Source: Saccharothrix ecbatanensis
Lineage (GTDB): Bacteria > Actinomycetota > Actinomycetes > Mycobacteriales > Pseudonocardiaceae
Direction: 5' to 3'
Length of the DNA: 64,000 nucleotides
NCBI RefSeq assembly: GCF_014205015.1
Contig: NZ_JACHMO010000001.1
Span: 5,022,001-5,086,000, forward strand
The notes under the pieces were generated by a model. The model saw only the letters and a program-made list of their open reading frames with translations, was not told the origin of the DNA and ran no database searches. Made by a program: the position numbers and the translations under genes. Positions 49,433 through 57,800 of the stretch are shown here, one piece after another (position 1 is the stretch's first letter; every line of letters begins with the position of its first letter).

Positions 49433-50100
49433 GCCTTCAGCTCCAGCTTCTGCGGCACGCCGCGCAACAGGTACACGAGGTCCGGTCGGGCCGAGGCGAC
49501 CGCCGTCACGGTGACCGCGGTGATCACGCCCTCGCCGATGCCGATGAGCACATGCACGCCGAGCACGGCGGCGGCGACCGTGCCGAACGCGACACCGCCC
49601 TGGCCGCCGATCGCGTACTCCAGCACGAAGCCGAACGACGCGAGGACCGTGTTGACCAGGGCGGACACGAACGCGACCGCCGCCAAACCGCCCTTGTTGC
49701 GGGTGGCGAGCTTCCGCAGCGCGACGGCCGTCAGGTAGCCGACCGCGGTGCCGATCAGGGCCATGTTGGTGATGTTCGCGCCGAGCGCGGTGACGCCGCC
49801 GTCGGCGAAGAAGAGGGACTGGACGACCAGCACGATCGTCACGCACAGCGCGCCGACCCACGGTCCGACCAGGATCGCGGCCAGCGCGCCGCCGAGCAGG
49901 TGGCCGCTGACGCCGGGCAGGACCGGGAAGTTCAGCATCTGGGTGGCGAACACGAACGCCGCCACCAGGCCGGCCAGCGGCGCGGTCCGGTCGTCGAGGT
50001 CGCCGCGGGCCTTGGCCAGCGCCACGCCAACCCCGACCACCGCGACCGCCACGAACAGCAGCGACGTCGGCGCGTCGAGCAGGCCGTCGCTCATGTGCAT
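49429..50100 (-). CDS. cbiM: CbiM-type cobalt/nickel ECF substrate-binding component
   Basis: 223 residues starting MHMSDGLLDAP; the N-terminal Met-His pair chelates the metal, which fixes the start at 50098-50100 although the frame is open to 50169. Other CbiM marks: FATQMLNFPVLPGVSGHLLG, LFFADGGVTALGANITNMAL and IGIGEGVITAVTVT. It determines specificity of the ECF complex. Divergent from the helicase gene. Confidence 0.93.
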   Translation of the reverse strand: MHMSDGLLDAPTSLLFVAVAVVGVGVALAKARGDLDDRTAPLAGLVAAFVFATQMLNFPVLPGVSGHLLGGALAAILVGPWVGALCVTIVLVVQSLFFADGGVTALGANITNMALIGTAVGYLTAVALRKLATRNKGGLAAVAFVSALVNTVLASFGFVLEYAIGGQGGVAFGTVAAAVLGVHVLIGIGEGVITAVTVTAVASARPDLVYLLRGVPQKLELKA

Positions 50101-50359
50101 TGCTACCGGATCGGACACGTGCTCCACGCTAGTTGCAAGTAGCCCGCTATGGCCAGCAGATTGCAACAACGATTCCGATCACACCTCAGGCCCACTGCCC
50201 TGGTCTTCGCCGCGACTGGCGCGTGTCGGCACTTGGTGCGCTTGCCCGACGCGTTACCGGGTTGCACAAGTTCATCTGCTGCTCGTTCAGTGGCCGGCCT
50301 GACCAGGGCGGATCGGGTGGGCGTTGCTCACTGGGCGTTACCACTATGCTCTGCCTGCG
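50101..50359. other. Divergent region between cbiM and the helicase gene
   Basis: Contains two TTGCAA palindromes at 50133-50138 and 50161-50166 (28 bases apart), close to the cbiM start, possibly a metalloregulator site. A TATGCT minus-10 (50345-50350) lies nine bases before the helicase ATG. No cobalamin riboswitch boxes were found. Confidence 0.5.
50323..50350 (+). promoter_or_regulatory. Leaderless-type promoter of the helicase gene
   Basis: TTGCTC (50324-50329), 15 bases, TATGCT (50345-50350), then ATG at 50360. Transcription would begin at or within a few bases of the ATG; no ribosome site is seen. Leaderless messages are common in actinobacteria. Confidence 0.5.
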
Positions 50360-52843
50360 ATGACTCTCACCGACCGCCTGCCGGCCACCCCCGACCCCGA
50401 CCTCCTCTACGACGCCTTCTCAGAGTGGGCGCAGGAGCGGGGGCTGTCGCTGTACCCGGCGCAGCAGGAGGCGTTGATCGAGATCGTCTCCGGCTCGAAC
50501 GTCATCCTCAGCACCCCCACCGGCTCCGGCAAGTCGCTGGTCGCCATCGGCGCGCACTTCGCCGCCCTCGCGGAGGGCAAGCGGACGTTCTACACCGCCC
50601 CCATCAAAGCCCTCGTGTCGGAGAAGTTCTTCTCCCTGATCGACACCTTCGGCGCCGAGAACGTCGGCATGATGACCGGCGACGCGAGCGTCAACGAGAC
50701 CGCTCCCATCATCTGCTGCACCGCCGAGATCCTGGCCAACATCGCCCTGCGCGACGGCACGAAGGCCGACGTCGGCCAGGTCGTGATGGACGAGTTCCAC
50801 TTCTACTCCGAGCCGGACCGCGGCTGGGCGTGGCAGGTGCCGCTGATCGAACTGCCGCAGGCCCAGTTCCTCCTCATGTCGGCCACGCTCGGCGACGTCG
50901 CTTTCTTCGAGAAGGACCTCACCCGCCGCACCGACCGCACGACGACGGTGGTCCGCTCCGCCGAACGCCCCGTCCCGCTGAACTTCCAGTACGTCACCAC
51001 CCCGCTGCACGAGACCATCGAAGAGCTCCTGCACGGCCGCGAGGCTCCGATCTACGTCGTGCACTTCACCCAGGCCTCCGCCCTCGAACGCGCCCAGTCG
51101 CTGATGAGCGTGAACGTCGCCACCCGCGCCGAGAAGGACGCCATCGCGTCCACGATCGGCCGCTTCCGCTTCACCTCCGGCTTCGGCAAGACGCTGTCCC
51201 GCCTGGTCCGGCACGGGATCGGGGTGCACCACGCGGGCATGTTGCCGAAGTACCGGCGGCTGGTGGAGCAGCTCGCCCAGGCCGGCCTGCTGAAGGTCAT
51301 CTGCGGCACGGACACGCTCGGTGTGGGCATCAACGTCCCCATCCGCACGGTCGTCTTCACCGCGCTGTCGAAGTACGACGGCCAGCGCACCCGGCACCTC
51401 AAGGCCCGCGAGTTCCACCAGATCGCGGGACGGGCGGGCCGCGCGGGCTACGACACCATCGGCACGGTCGTGGTGCAGGCGCCCGACCACGTGGTGGAGA
51501 ACGAGAAGGCGCTGGCCAAGGCCGGTGACGACCCGAAGAAGCGGCGCCGGGTGGTGCGCAAGAAGGCGCCCGAGGGTTTCGTGTCGTGGAGCGACCAGAC
51601 GTTCGAACGGCTGAAGACCGCCGAGCCGGAGTCGCTGACGTCCAGCTTCCAGGTCAGCCACGCCATGCTGCTGAACGTGATCGGCCGGCCCGGTGACGCG
51701 TTCGGCGCGATGCGGCACCTGCTGGAGGACAACCACGAGGAACGGCCCGCGCAGCGCAGGCACATCCTCCGGGCCATCCAGATGTACCGGGGCCTGCTGG
51801 CCGCGGGCGTGGTGGAGCGGCAGGGCGGCGAGATCCGGCTCACCGTGGACCTCCAGGTGAACTTCGCGCTCAACCAGCCGCTGTCGCCGTTCGCGCTGGC
51901 CGCGATCGAGCTGCTGGACCGCGAGACGCCGAGCTACCCGCTGGACGTCCTGTCCGTGATCGAGTCCACTCTGGACGATCCGCGCCAGGTGCTGTCCGCG
52001 CAGGAGCACAAGGCGCGCGGCGAGGCGATCGGCGCGATGAAGTCCGAGGGCATCGAGTACGACCAGCGGATGGAGCTGCTGGACGAGGTGACGTACCCGA
52101 AGCCGCTCGCCGAGCTGCTGGACGCCGCGTTCACCACGTACCGGCGCGGGCACCCGTGGGTCGCCGACCACCACCTGTCGCCGAAGTCCGTGGTGCGGGA
52201 CATGTTCGAACGGGCGATGACGTTCACCGAGTACGTCTCGTACTACCAGCTGGCACGCTCGGAAGGCCTGGTGCTGCGGTACCTGGCCGACTCGTACAAG
52301 GCGTTGCGGCAGACCGTGCCCGAGGACGCCAAGACCGAGGAGCTGAGCGACCTCCAGGAGTGGCTGGGCGAGCTGGTCCGGCAGGTCGACTCCAGCCTGC
52401 TGGACGAGTGGGAGAAGCTGCGCAACCCCGCCCAGGAAGCGGCGGAGACCTCGATCAGCGACTCGCCGCCCGCGGTCACGGGCAACGTGCGCGCGTTCCG
52501 GGTGCTGGTGCGCAACGCGTTGTTCCGGCGCGTCGAGCTGGCGGCCCGGCGCAACTACTACGAGCTGGGACAGCTGGACGCCGAGGCGGGCTGGACCGCC
52601 GAGGAGTGGCAGGACGCGCTGGAGCCGTACTTCGAGGAGCACGACGAGATCGGCATGGGGCCGGACGCGCGCGGACCGGCGCTGCTGACGATCACCCAGG
52701 AGCCGGGGCTGTGGCGGGTCCGGCAGGCGTTCGACGACCCGGCGAAGGACCACGACTGGGGCTTCACCGCCGAGGTCGACCTGGCCGAGTCGGACGAGAT
52801 CGGCACGGCCGCGCTGCGGATCACCGAAGTGGGCAGGCTGTAG
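50360..52843 (+). CDS. DEAD/DEAH-box helicase with DUF3516 C-terminus
   Basis: 827 residues. Helicase core: Q-region, Walker A ILSTPTGSGKSLVAIGAHFA (about 52-70), DEFH box VVMDEFHFYSEPDRG, SAT motif LLMSATLGDV, and RNA/DNA-binding REFHQIAGRAGRAGYDTIGT. Ski2/Mtr4-like order. The C-terminal half is all-helical with no catalytic motif (DUF3516). Known roles of this actinobacterial family are unclear; DNA or RNA processing is inferred. Confidence 0.85.
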   Translation: MTLTDRLPATPDPDLLYDAFSEWAQERGLSLYPAQQEALIEIVSGSNVILSTPTGSGKSLVAIGAHFAALAEGKRTFYTAPIKALVSEKFFSLIDTFGAENVGMMTGDASVNETAPIICCTAEILANIALRDGTKADVGQVVMDEFHFYSEPDRGWAWQVPLIELPQAQFLLMSATLGDVAFFEKDLTRRTDRTTTVVRSAERPVPLNFQYVTTPLHETIEELLHGREAPIYVVHFTQASALERAQSLMSVNVATRAEKDAIASTIGRFRFTSGFGKTLSRLVRHGIGVHHAGMLPKYRRLVEQLAQAGLLKVICGTDTLGVGINVPIRTVVFTALSKYDGQRTRHLKAREFHQIAGRAGRAGYDTIGTVVVQAPDHVVENEKALAKAGDDPKKRRRVVRKKAPEGFVSWSDQTFERLKTAEPESLTSSFQVSHAMLLNVIGRPGDAFGAMRHLLEDNHEERPAQRRHILRAIQMYRGLLAAGVVERQGGEIRLTVDLQVNFALNQPLSPFALAAIELLDRETPSYPLDVLSVIESTLDDPRQVLSAQEHKARGEAIGAMKSEGIEYDQRMELLDEVTYPKPLAELLDAAFTTYRRGHPWVADHHLSPKSVVRDMFERAMTFTEYVSYYQLARSEGLVLRYLADSYKALRQTVPEDAKTEELSDLQEWLGELVRQVDSSLLDEWEKLRNPAQEAAETSISDSPPAVTGNVRAFRVLVRNALFRRVELAARRNYYELGQLDAEAGWTAEEWQDALEPYFEEHDEIGMGPDARGPALLTITQEPGLWRVRQAFDDPAKDHDWGFTAEVDLAESDEIGTAALRITEVGRL

Positions 52844-52868
52844 GAAGCGTCGGGTCCATCCGGTGGTA

Positions 52869-52886
52869 CTCCGGTGCGAACCGGAG
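52869..52886. other. Hairpin CTCCGGT-GCGA-ACCGGAG after the helicase
   Basis: A perfect 7-bp stem capped by a GNRA tetraloop, 25 bases after the helicase stop and 37 bases before the SARP start. No U tract. It could terminate the helicase transcript or mark the regulator leader. Confidence 0.5.
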
Positions 52887-52922
52887 CACCAGCATGTCAA
52901 CGTCGGGAGAGAACGGAGGCGG

Positions 52923-55871
52923 TTGACCCTGTCGCAGGACGAGTTCGGCGTGCTGGGGCCCCTCGTGGTCCGCCGGGACGGCCGTTCGGTCCCGGTCACC
53001 GCCGCCAAGCACCGCATCGTCCTCGCGACCCTGCTGCTGAGCGCGAACCGCTCGGTGCCCACGAGCGACCTGATCCGCCGGGTGTGGGGCGACACGCCGC
53101 CGGACCGCGCCGCCCAGACGCTGCCGGTGTACGTGATGCGGTTGCGGCGCACGCTCGGCGACCCGCAGCTCATCCACACCACCCCCACCGGCTACCGGAT
53201 CGACCTGCCGCCCGACGCGCTGGACCTGCACCGGTTCGAGGCGCTGGCCGAGCGGGGCGCGGCACTGGCCGCCGCCGAGGACTTCCCGGCCGCCGCGGCG
53301 GTGTACGAGCAGGCGCTGGACTGCTGGCGCGGCACGCCGCTGGCCGACGTGCCGTCCGACTCGCTGCACGAGACGGAGGCGCCGAACCTCGCCGAGCGGC
53401 GGCTGCGGGTGATCTCCGAGCTGGTGGACGTGAAGCTGCGGCTGGACCGGTGCGACGAGGTGATCGCGGACCTGCGCCGGCTGACCGCGCAGCACCCGTT
53501 GCGGGAGCCCTTCTGGTCGCAGCTCATGGTGGCGCTGTACCGGGTGGACCGGCAGGCGGACGCGCTGGACGCGTACCGGCAGGCGTCGACGGCGTTGGCG
53601 CGGGAGCTGGGCGTCGATCCCAGCGACTCGCTGCGCGCGGTGCACCACGCGATCCTGACCGGCGATCCCGCGCTGTACCAGCCGGCCGCGAGCACGTGGG
53701 CGCCGGTGTCGCAGCTGCCCGCGCCGGTGGGCAACTTCGTGGGACGCGGCGCGGAGCTGGCCAGGGTGACGGGGCTGCTGACGCGTTCGACGGCGACCGT
53801 GCTGGTGTGCGGGCCGCCGGGGGTGGGCAAGACCGCGTTCGCCACGTCGGTGGGGCACGCGGTGCGCGACCGGTACCCGGACGGGCAGCTGTACGTGAAC
53901 CTGCGCGGGTACTCCACGTCGCCGCCGCTGTCGACGTCCGCGGTGCTGGCGCGGTTCCTGCGGGCGATGGACGTGCGGACCGACCACATCCCGGTGGACG
54001 AGGAGGACCTGGTCCGCAACTACCGGGCCCGGCTGCGCGGCCGGCGGGTGCTGATCACGCTGGACAACGCGGCGTCGGTCGACCAGGTGCTGCCGCTGCT
54101 GCCCGGCGACCCCGGCTGCTCGGTGGTGATCACCAGCCGCAACGAGCTGAAGTTGCGTGCCACGGCGGTGCGGCTGGACGTGCTGCGGGTCGACGAGGCG
54201 TGGAAGCTGCTGGCGCGGTCGCTCGGGCCGGAGGCGGCGGTGGCGCAGTTCGACGCGCTGAGCGAGCTGGCGCGGCTGTGCGGGTACCTGCCGTTGGCGT
54301 TGCGGATCGCGTTGGGCAACCTGGTCGGCGCGCCGCACGCCGACGTCGCGTCCTATGTGGACGAACTGCGCGGCGGTGACCGGCTGTCCGCGCTGGCGGT
54401 GGACAACGACGACACGGCGGCGGTGCGGCGGGCGTTCGACCTGTCGTACGCGGCGTTGACGCCGGACGCGGCGCGGCTGTTCCGGTTGGCGGGGCTGGTC
54501 CCGGGGCCGGATTTCAGCGTGTCCGGTGTGGCGGCGTTGCTGGACACCCCGGACGACGTGGCCGGAGGGCTGCTGGAGGACTTGGCGTCGGCGCACCTGG
54601 TGCAGCGGGTCGGGTCGGACCGGTTCGCGCTGCACGACCTGCTGCACGTGTACGCGGCGGACCGGGCCGAGGCGGCCGGTGACGACGTGGAGGCGGCGCG
54701 GCGGCGGCTGTTCGACTGGTACCTGCGCACCTCGATCGAGGTCGGCGACGTGCTGTACCCGGAACTGGGCGTGTCCGGGCCGCCGCGGCTGAGCCCGGAC
54801 GTCGCGCGGGCGTGGCTGGACGCGGAACGGGCCAGCGTGCTGGCGGCGACCGAGCACTGCGCGGTGCACGGGCCGTTGCCGATGACGTGGAAGTTGATCG
54901 ACGCGGTCGGCGGGTACTTCGGGTCGCACGGGCACCACGTGGAGTTCGTGCACGCGATCGACGCCGCGCTGGGCGCCGCACGGGCGGCGGGCGACCACGA
55001 CGCCGAGACGTTGATGGCGGTGTGGCTGGCGGCGGAGCACCGGAACCTGGGCGACCTACGTGCCGCTCAGCGGTACCTGCGGTCGGCCGTGCCGACTGGG
55101 CGGACGGTGTGGCTGCACACCGGGTTGGACGGGGTGGTGCACCTGGAGCTGGGCGACATCCCGGCCGCGTCCGCCTCGTTCGAGCGGATGATGTCGTTGA
55201 GCGGTGAGCCGTGGGCCGGGCCGCACGTGCGGATCGGGGCGCTGGCCGGGCTCGGCGCGTTGCGGATGATGCGCGGCGAGCTGGCGGCGGCGGAGTCGTT
55301 GCTGGGTGAGGCGCTGGATCTGGCGCGGTCGGCCGACGGGATGAACGTCGAGGCCACGTGCGCCGCGTTGCTCGCGCGGTGCCGCATCGCGGCCGGTGAC
55401 CACCGGCAGGCCGTGGAGCTGCTGCGGCACGCGCTGGCCGCGTGGTACCGGACGGGTGCCCGGCACGCGCGGGCGGAGTCGATGTCGCACCTGGCGGTGG
55501 CGTTGTGCCTGGGCGGGGAGCAGGCGGAGGCGTTGCGCACGGCTCAGCGGGCGTTGGCGCTGGTGCAGGAGCTGGGCGGCAATCCGCGGATCGAGTCGGA
55601 GGTGCACAACGCCCTCGGTCTCGTGCTGCTCCACCTGGGCAAACCGGCCCGCGCCGTGGCGGCCCACCTGCGTGCCCTGGAACTGGCCACGGCGGCGGAC
55701 TACCGCTTCGGCGTCTGCCGCTCGCACATCCACCTGGTCCAGGCTTTGGCCGCCGACGACCGCCGTGCCGACGCCCTCCGCCACGCCCACGTGGCCCGCG
55801 ACCTCGCCGCCCACAGCGGCTTCGGCCAGTTCGAGCACCTGGCCACCACCGCCCTCACCGCCCTCGCCTGA
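52923..55871 (+). CDS. SARP/AfsR-family regulator with NB-ARC and TPRs
   Basis: 982 residues from TTG at 52923 (an in-frame GTG at 52863 is an alternative). Order: winged-helix DNA-binding domain (FGVLGPLVVRRDGRSVPVTA; LRRTLGDPQLIHTTPTGYRI), BTAD helical domain (about 100-250), NB-ARC ATPase (VLVCGPPGVGKTAFATSVGH; LITLDNAASVDQV; CGYLPLALRIALG), winged-helix, then TPR-like repeats to the C-terminus. AfsR-type proteins activate secondary metabolism or morphogenesis. No biosynthetic cluster is adjacent. Confidence 0.9.
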   Translation: MTLSQDEFGVLGPLVVRRDGRSVPVTAAKHRIVLATLLLSANRSVPTSDLIRRVWGDTPPDRAAQTLPVYVMRLRRTLGDPQLIHTTPTGYRIDLPPDALDLHRFEALAERGAALAAAEDFPAAAAVYEQALDCWRGTPLADVPSDSLHETEAPNLAERRLRVISELVDVKLRLDRCDEVIADLRRLTAQHPLREPFWSQLMVALYRVDRQADALDAYRQASTALARELGVDPSDSLRAVHHAILTGDPALYQPAASTWAPVSQLPAPVGNFVGRGAELARVTGLLTRSTATVLVCGPPGVGKTAFATSVGHAVRDRYPDGQLYVNLRGYSTSPPLSTSAVLARFLRAMDVRTDHIPVDEEDLVRNYRARLRGRRVLITLDNAASVDQVLPLLPGDPGCSVVITSRNELKLRATAVRLDVLRVDEAWKLLARSLGPEAAVAQFDALSELARLCGYLPLALRIALGNLVGAPHADVASYVDELRGGDRLSALAVDNDDTAAVRRAFDLSYAALTPDAARLFRLAGLVPGPDFSVSGVAALLDTPDDVAGGLLEDLASAHLVQRVGSDRFALHDLLHVYAADRAEAAGDDVEAARRRLFDWYLRTSIEVGDVLYPELGVSGPPRLSPDVARAWLDAERASVLAATEHCAVHGPLPMTWKLIDAVGGYFGSHGHHVEFVHAIDAALGAARAAGDHDAETLMAVWLAAEHRNLGDLRAAQRYLRSAVPTGRTVWLHTGLDGVVHLELGDIPAASASFERMMSLSGEPWAGPHVRIGALAGLGALRMMRGELAAAESLLGEALDLARSADGMNVEATCAALLARCRIAAGDHRQAVELLRHALAAWYRTGARHARAESMSHLAVALCLGGEQAEALRTAQRALALVQELGGNPRIESEVHNALGLVLLHLGKPARAVAAHLRALELATAADYRFGVCRSHIHLVQALAADDRRADALRHAHVARDLAAHSGFGQFEHLATTALTALA

Positions 55872-55874
55872 CCC

Positions 55875-56016
55875 GAACGCAGAACTCGGGGGACGCGAGC
55901 GTTCGACACGCGGGACCTGACGGTTCGACTCGCCGGACGCGAACGTTCGACTCGCGCGCGTGTCGAACGCTCAGGTCCCGCGTGTCGAACGTTCGGGACC
56001 GGCGAGTTCGCCGTTC
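55875..56016. repeat. 22-bp repeat array, second locus, with inverted arms
   Basis: Four direct 22-base units start at 55875, 55897, 55919 and 55941 (each GA, such as GAACGTTCGACTCGC), and inverted units occupy 55951-55972, 55973-55994 and 55995-56016. Unit 55897-55918 and the inverted unit 55973-55994 are complementary at 21 of 22 bases, so the region can fold into a large hairpin. Same unit length and consensus core as the array at 18253. It begins three bases after the SARP stop; the gap to 56232 holds nothing else I recognise. Confidence 0.8.
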
Positions 56017-56232
56017 AGGGGCGGCCCGCCGGTCGTCCGGCGGGGCGGCGCATGACGAGGAACACGCCACGTGGAATTATGGGGAAAAGCGGCGTGACCG
56101 GCGGGTCCGCGCGTTTCGGGTGTTTCGGTTTCGACTGCCAATTGAGACCACTCCTCCGGATCGTTGACCGGCCCGACCGTGAACGAGAACATCGGCTGTC
56201 GATACTTCGACGGCTTACTCCTGGGGGATGTC

Positions 56233-56541
56233 ATGGATTCCGATCCGCACGTCGACCTGGCGCGGATCGCGGACGTGACGCCCCGCACTTCCGCCGAATT
56301 GGTCACCGCGCTCACCGAGTTGGCCCGCTTGGCGAACGAGTGGTCCGACGTCGTCCGCGGATTGCGCGAACCGACGCGTAGGCTGGTGGGGAGCGCGGCG
56401 GCGGCGTCCGTGTCGCTCGCCGCGCGCCGGGCCGAGGAGGCGTCCCTCGAGCTGGAGATGAGCCTCGGTGACGCGCAGGCAGCACGCCGGTCATTGCCCT
56501 TGGCCACCCCGAAGGGCGAGGATAGGCGTCCGGTGGTCTAA
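56233..56541 (+). CDS. Small hypothetical helical protein
   Basis: 102 residues from ATG at 56233, preceded by GGGGGA (56223-56228). Reads DLARIADVTPRTSAELVTAL then helices LTELARLANEWSDVVRGLRE and a C-terminal Ala-rich helix. An earlier TTG at 56164 would add 23 residues without a clear ribosome site. Precedes the LytTR gene by 36 bases. No family recognised. Confidence 0.55.
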   Translation: MDSDPHVDLARIADVTPRTSAELVTALTELARLANEWSDVVRGLREPTRRLVGSAAAASVSLAARRAEEASLELEMSLGDAQAARRSLPLATPKGEDRRPVV

Positions 56542-56577
56542 TCGCCGACGCTGCCGACCACATCGCATTGGAACTCC

Positions 56578-57417
56578 ATGACCTCAGGACTTCCCTGCCC
56601 TCTCTGCGAGGGCCCGGAGCGCCGTGGGGCGCTTGAGCGCACGCTGCGGGTGCTCGCCGTCGACGACGAGGCCCCCGCGCTCGAAGACCTCGTCTACCTG
56701 CTGCGCTCCGACCCGCGAGTCGCCCACGTCGAGGGCGTCACGGACGCGACCAAGGCGTTGCGGACCCTGCACCGGGCCATGGACGCCGGCCAGCCGGTCG
56801 ACGCCGTCTTCCTCGACATCCGGATGCCCGGCCTGGACGGCCTGGACCTGGCCCGCGTGCTCTCCCGGTTCGCCCAGCCGCCGCGCATTGTTTTCGTCAC
56901 CGCGCACCAGGAACCGGCGGTCGAGGCTTTCGAACTCAAAGCGCTCGATTACCTGCTCAAACCCGTCCGGGCGGAGCGGTTGGCCGAGTCCGTGCACCGG
57001 ATCGTGCACGAAGTGCTGGATTCGAAGACGACGGAACCGGCCGGCGCCGCGCCGGCGGAGAAATCACCCGAAGTCGGTGACGAGGTCATTCCGGTCGAAT
57101 TGGGCGGTATCACCCGGTTCATCCGGTTGGCCGACATCCGGTACGTCGAGGCGCACGGCGATTACGCCCGACTCCACACGGCCACCGGAAGCGGATTGGT
57201 CCGCGCCGCGCTCAACGGGTTGGAAGAGCGGTGGCGGTCGGCCGGGTTCGTCCGCATCCACCGCAGTCACCTCGTGTCGCTCGGGCACATCGACGAACTG
57301 CGGCTGGAGGACGGGCACCTGAGCGTGAACATCGGCGGCGCGGTGCTGCCGGTCAGCCGGCGCCACGCCCGGCACCTCCGGCAGCTGCTGGTGCGCCGCA
57401 ACCGGCAGCCGTCGTGA
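56578..57417 (+). CDS. LytTR-type response regulator
   Basis: 279 residues. REC domain with phosphoacceptor D80 in AVFLDIRMPGLDGLDLARVL and DYLLKPVRAERLAE; C-terminal LytTR DNA-binding domain with IRYVEAHGDYARLHTATGSG and FVRIHRSHLVSLGHI. N-terminus contains a cysteine pair (CPLCEG) before the REC domain, an unusual extension. First of four coupled genes with a symporter and its sensor kinase. Confidence 0.9.
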   Translation: MTSGLPCPLCEGPERRGALERTLRVLAVDDEAPALEDLVYLLRSDPRVAHVEGVTDATKALRTLHRAMDAGQPVDAVFLDIRMPGLDGLDLARVLSRFAQPPRIVFVTAHQEPAVEAFELKALDYLLKPVRAERLAESVHRIVHEVLDSKTTEPAGAAPAEKSPEVGDEVIPVELGGITRFIRLADIRYVEAHGDYARLHTATGSGLVRAALNGLEERWRSAGFVRIHRSHLVSLGHIDELRLEDGHLSVNIGGAVLPVSRRHARHLRQLLVRRNRQPS

Positions 57418-57800
57418 GCTCCCCGCAGCGCCCCCACACCCAACGGGTGGTGGTGACGAGCCCGCGCACCCGCGCGCCGCGCGCACCCCGCCCGTATCCC
57501 GCTTCACGCGAGATCGACGAGCAGAGCGAGCTGGGCGCCGTCTACATGCGGTCGCTCATCCGCACGCAACGGCGGCTCGGCCTGCTGCTGTGCGCGGTGG
57601 TCTGCGGAAGCGTGGCGGCGCTGCCGCTGGTGTTCACGTTCATGCCGTCGGTCGGCGCGCAACGGCTGTTCGGCCTGCCCCTGCCGTGGCTGCTGCTGGG
57701 CGGGCTGGTGTTCCCGGTGTTCGTGCTGGCCGGCTGGTTCTACGTGCGGCAGGTCGAACGCAGTGAACGGGAGTTCGCCGAACTCGTGGAACGCTCGTGA
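57414..57800 (+). CDS. DUF485-like membrane partner of the symporter
   Basis: 128 residues from GTG (GTGA overlap). Pro/Arg-rich N-terminus then two membrane helices (LGLLLCAVVCGSVAALPLVF, LPWLLLGGLVFPVFVLAGWF) and a charged tail. Small two-helix proteins of this kind are commonly co-encoded with SSS acetate/pyruvate permeases. GTGA overlap with the symporter. Confidence 0.75.
   Translation: MSSPQRPHTQRVVVTSPRTRAPRAPRPYPASREIDEQSELGAVYMRSLIRTQRRLGLLLCAVVCGSVAALPLVFTFMPSVGAQRLFGLPLPWLLLGGLVFPVFVLAGWFYVRQVERSEREFAELVERS

Noticed and set aside
50101..50340. Cobalamin riboswitch upstream of cbiM
   Set aside because: A GCCACTG string occurs, but the other B12-box elements (such as AGYCAGGAGACCTGCC) are absent and the leader is short.
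50420..53188. A 922-codon open frame on the minus strand opposite the helicase and SARP gene
   Set aside because: Shadow of well-supported plus-strand coding genes; contains no recognisable domain.
55875..56016. Terminator for the SARP gene only
   Set aside because: The region can fold, but its unit length and sequence match the 18-kb array, so it is better described as a repeat array. A terminator function is still possible.
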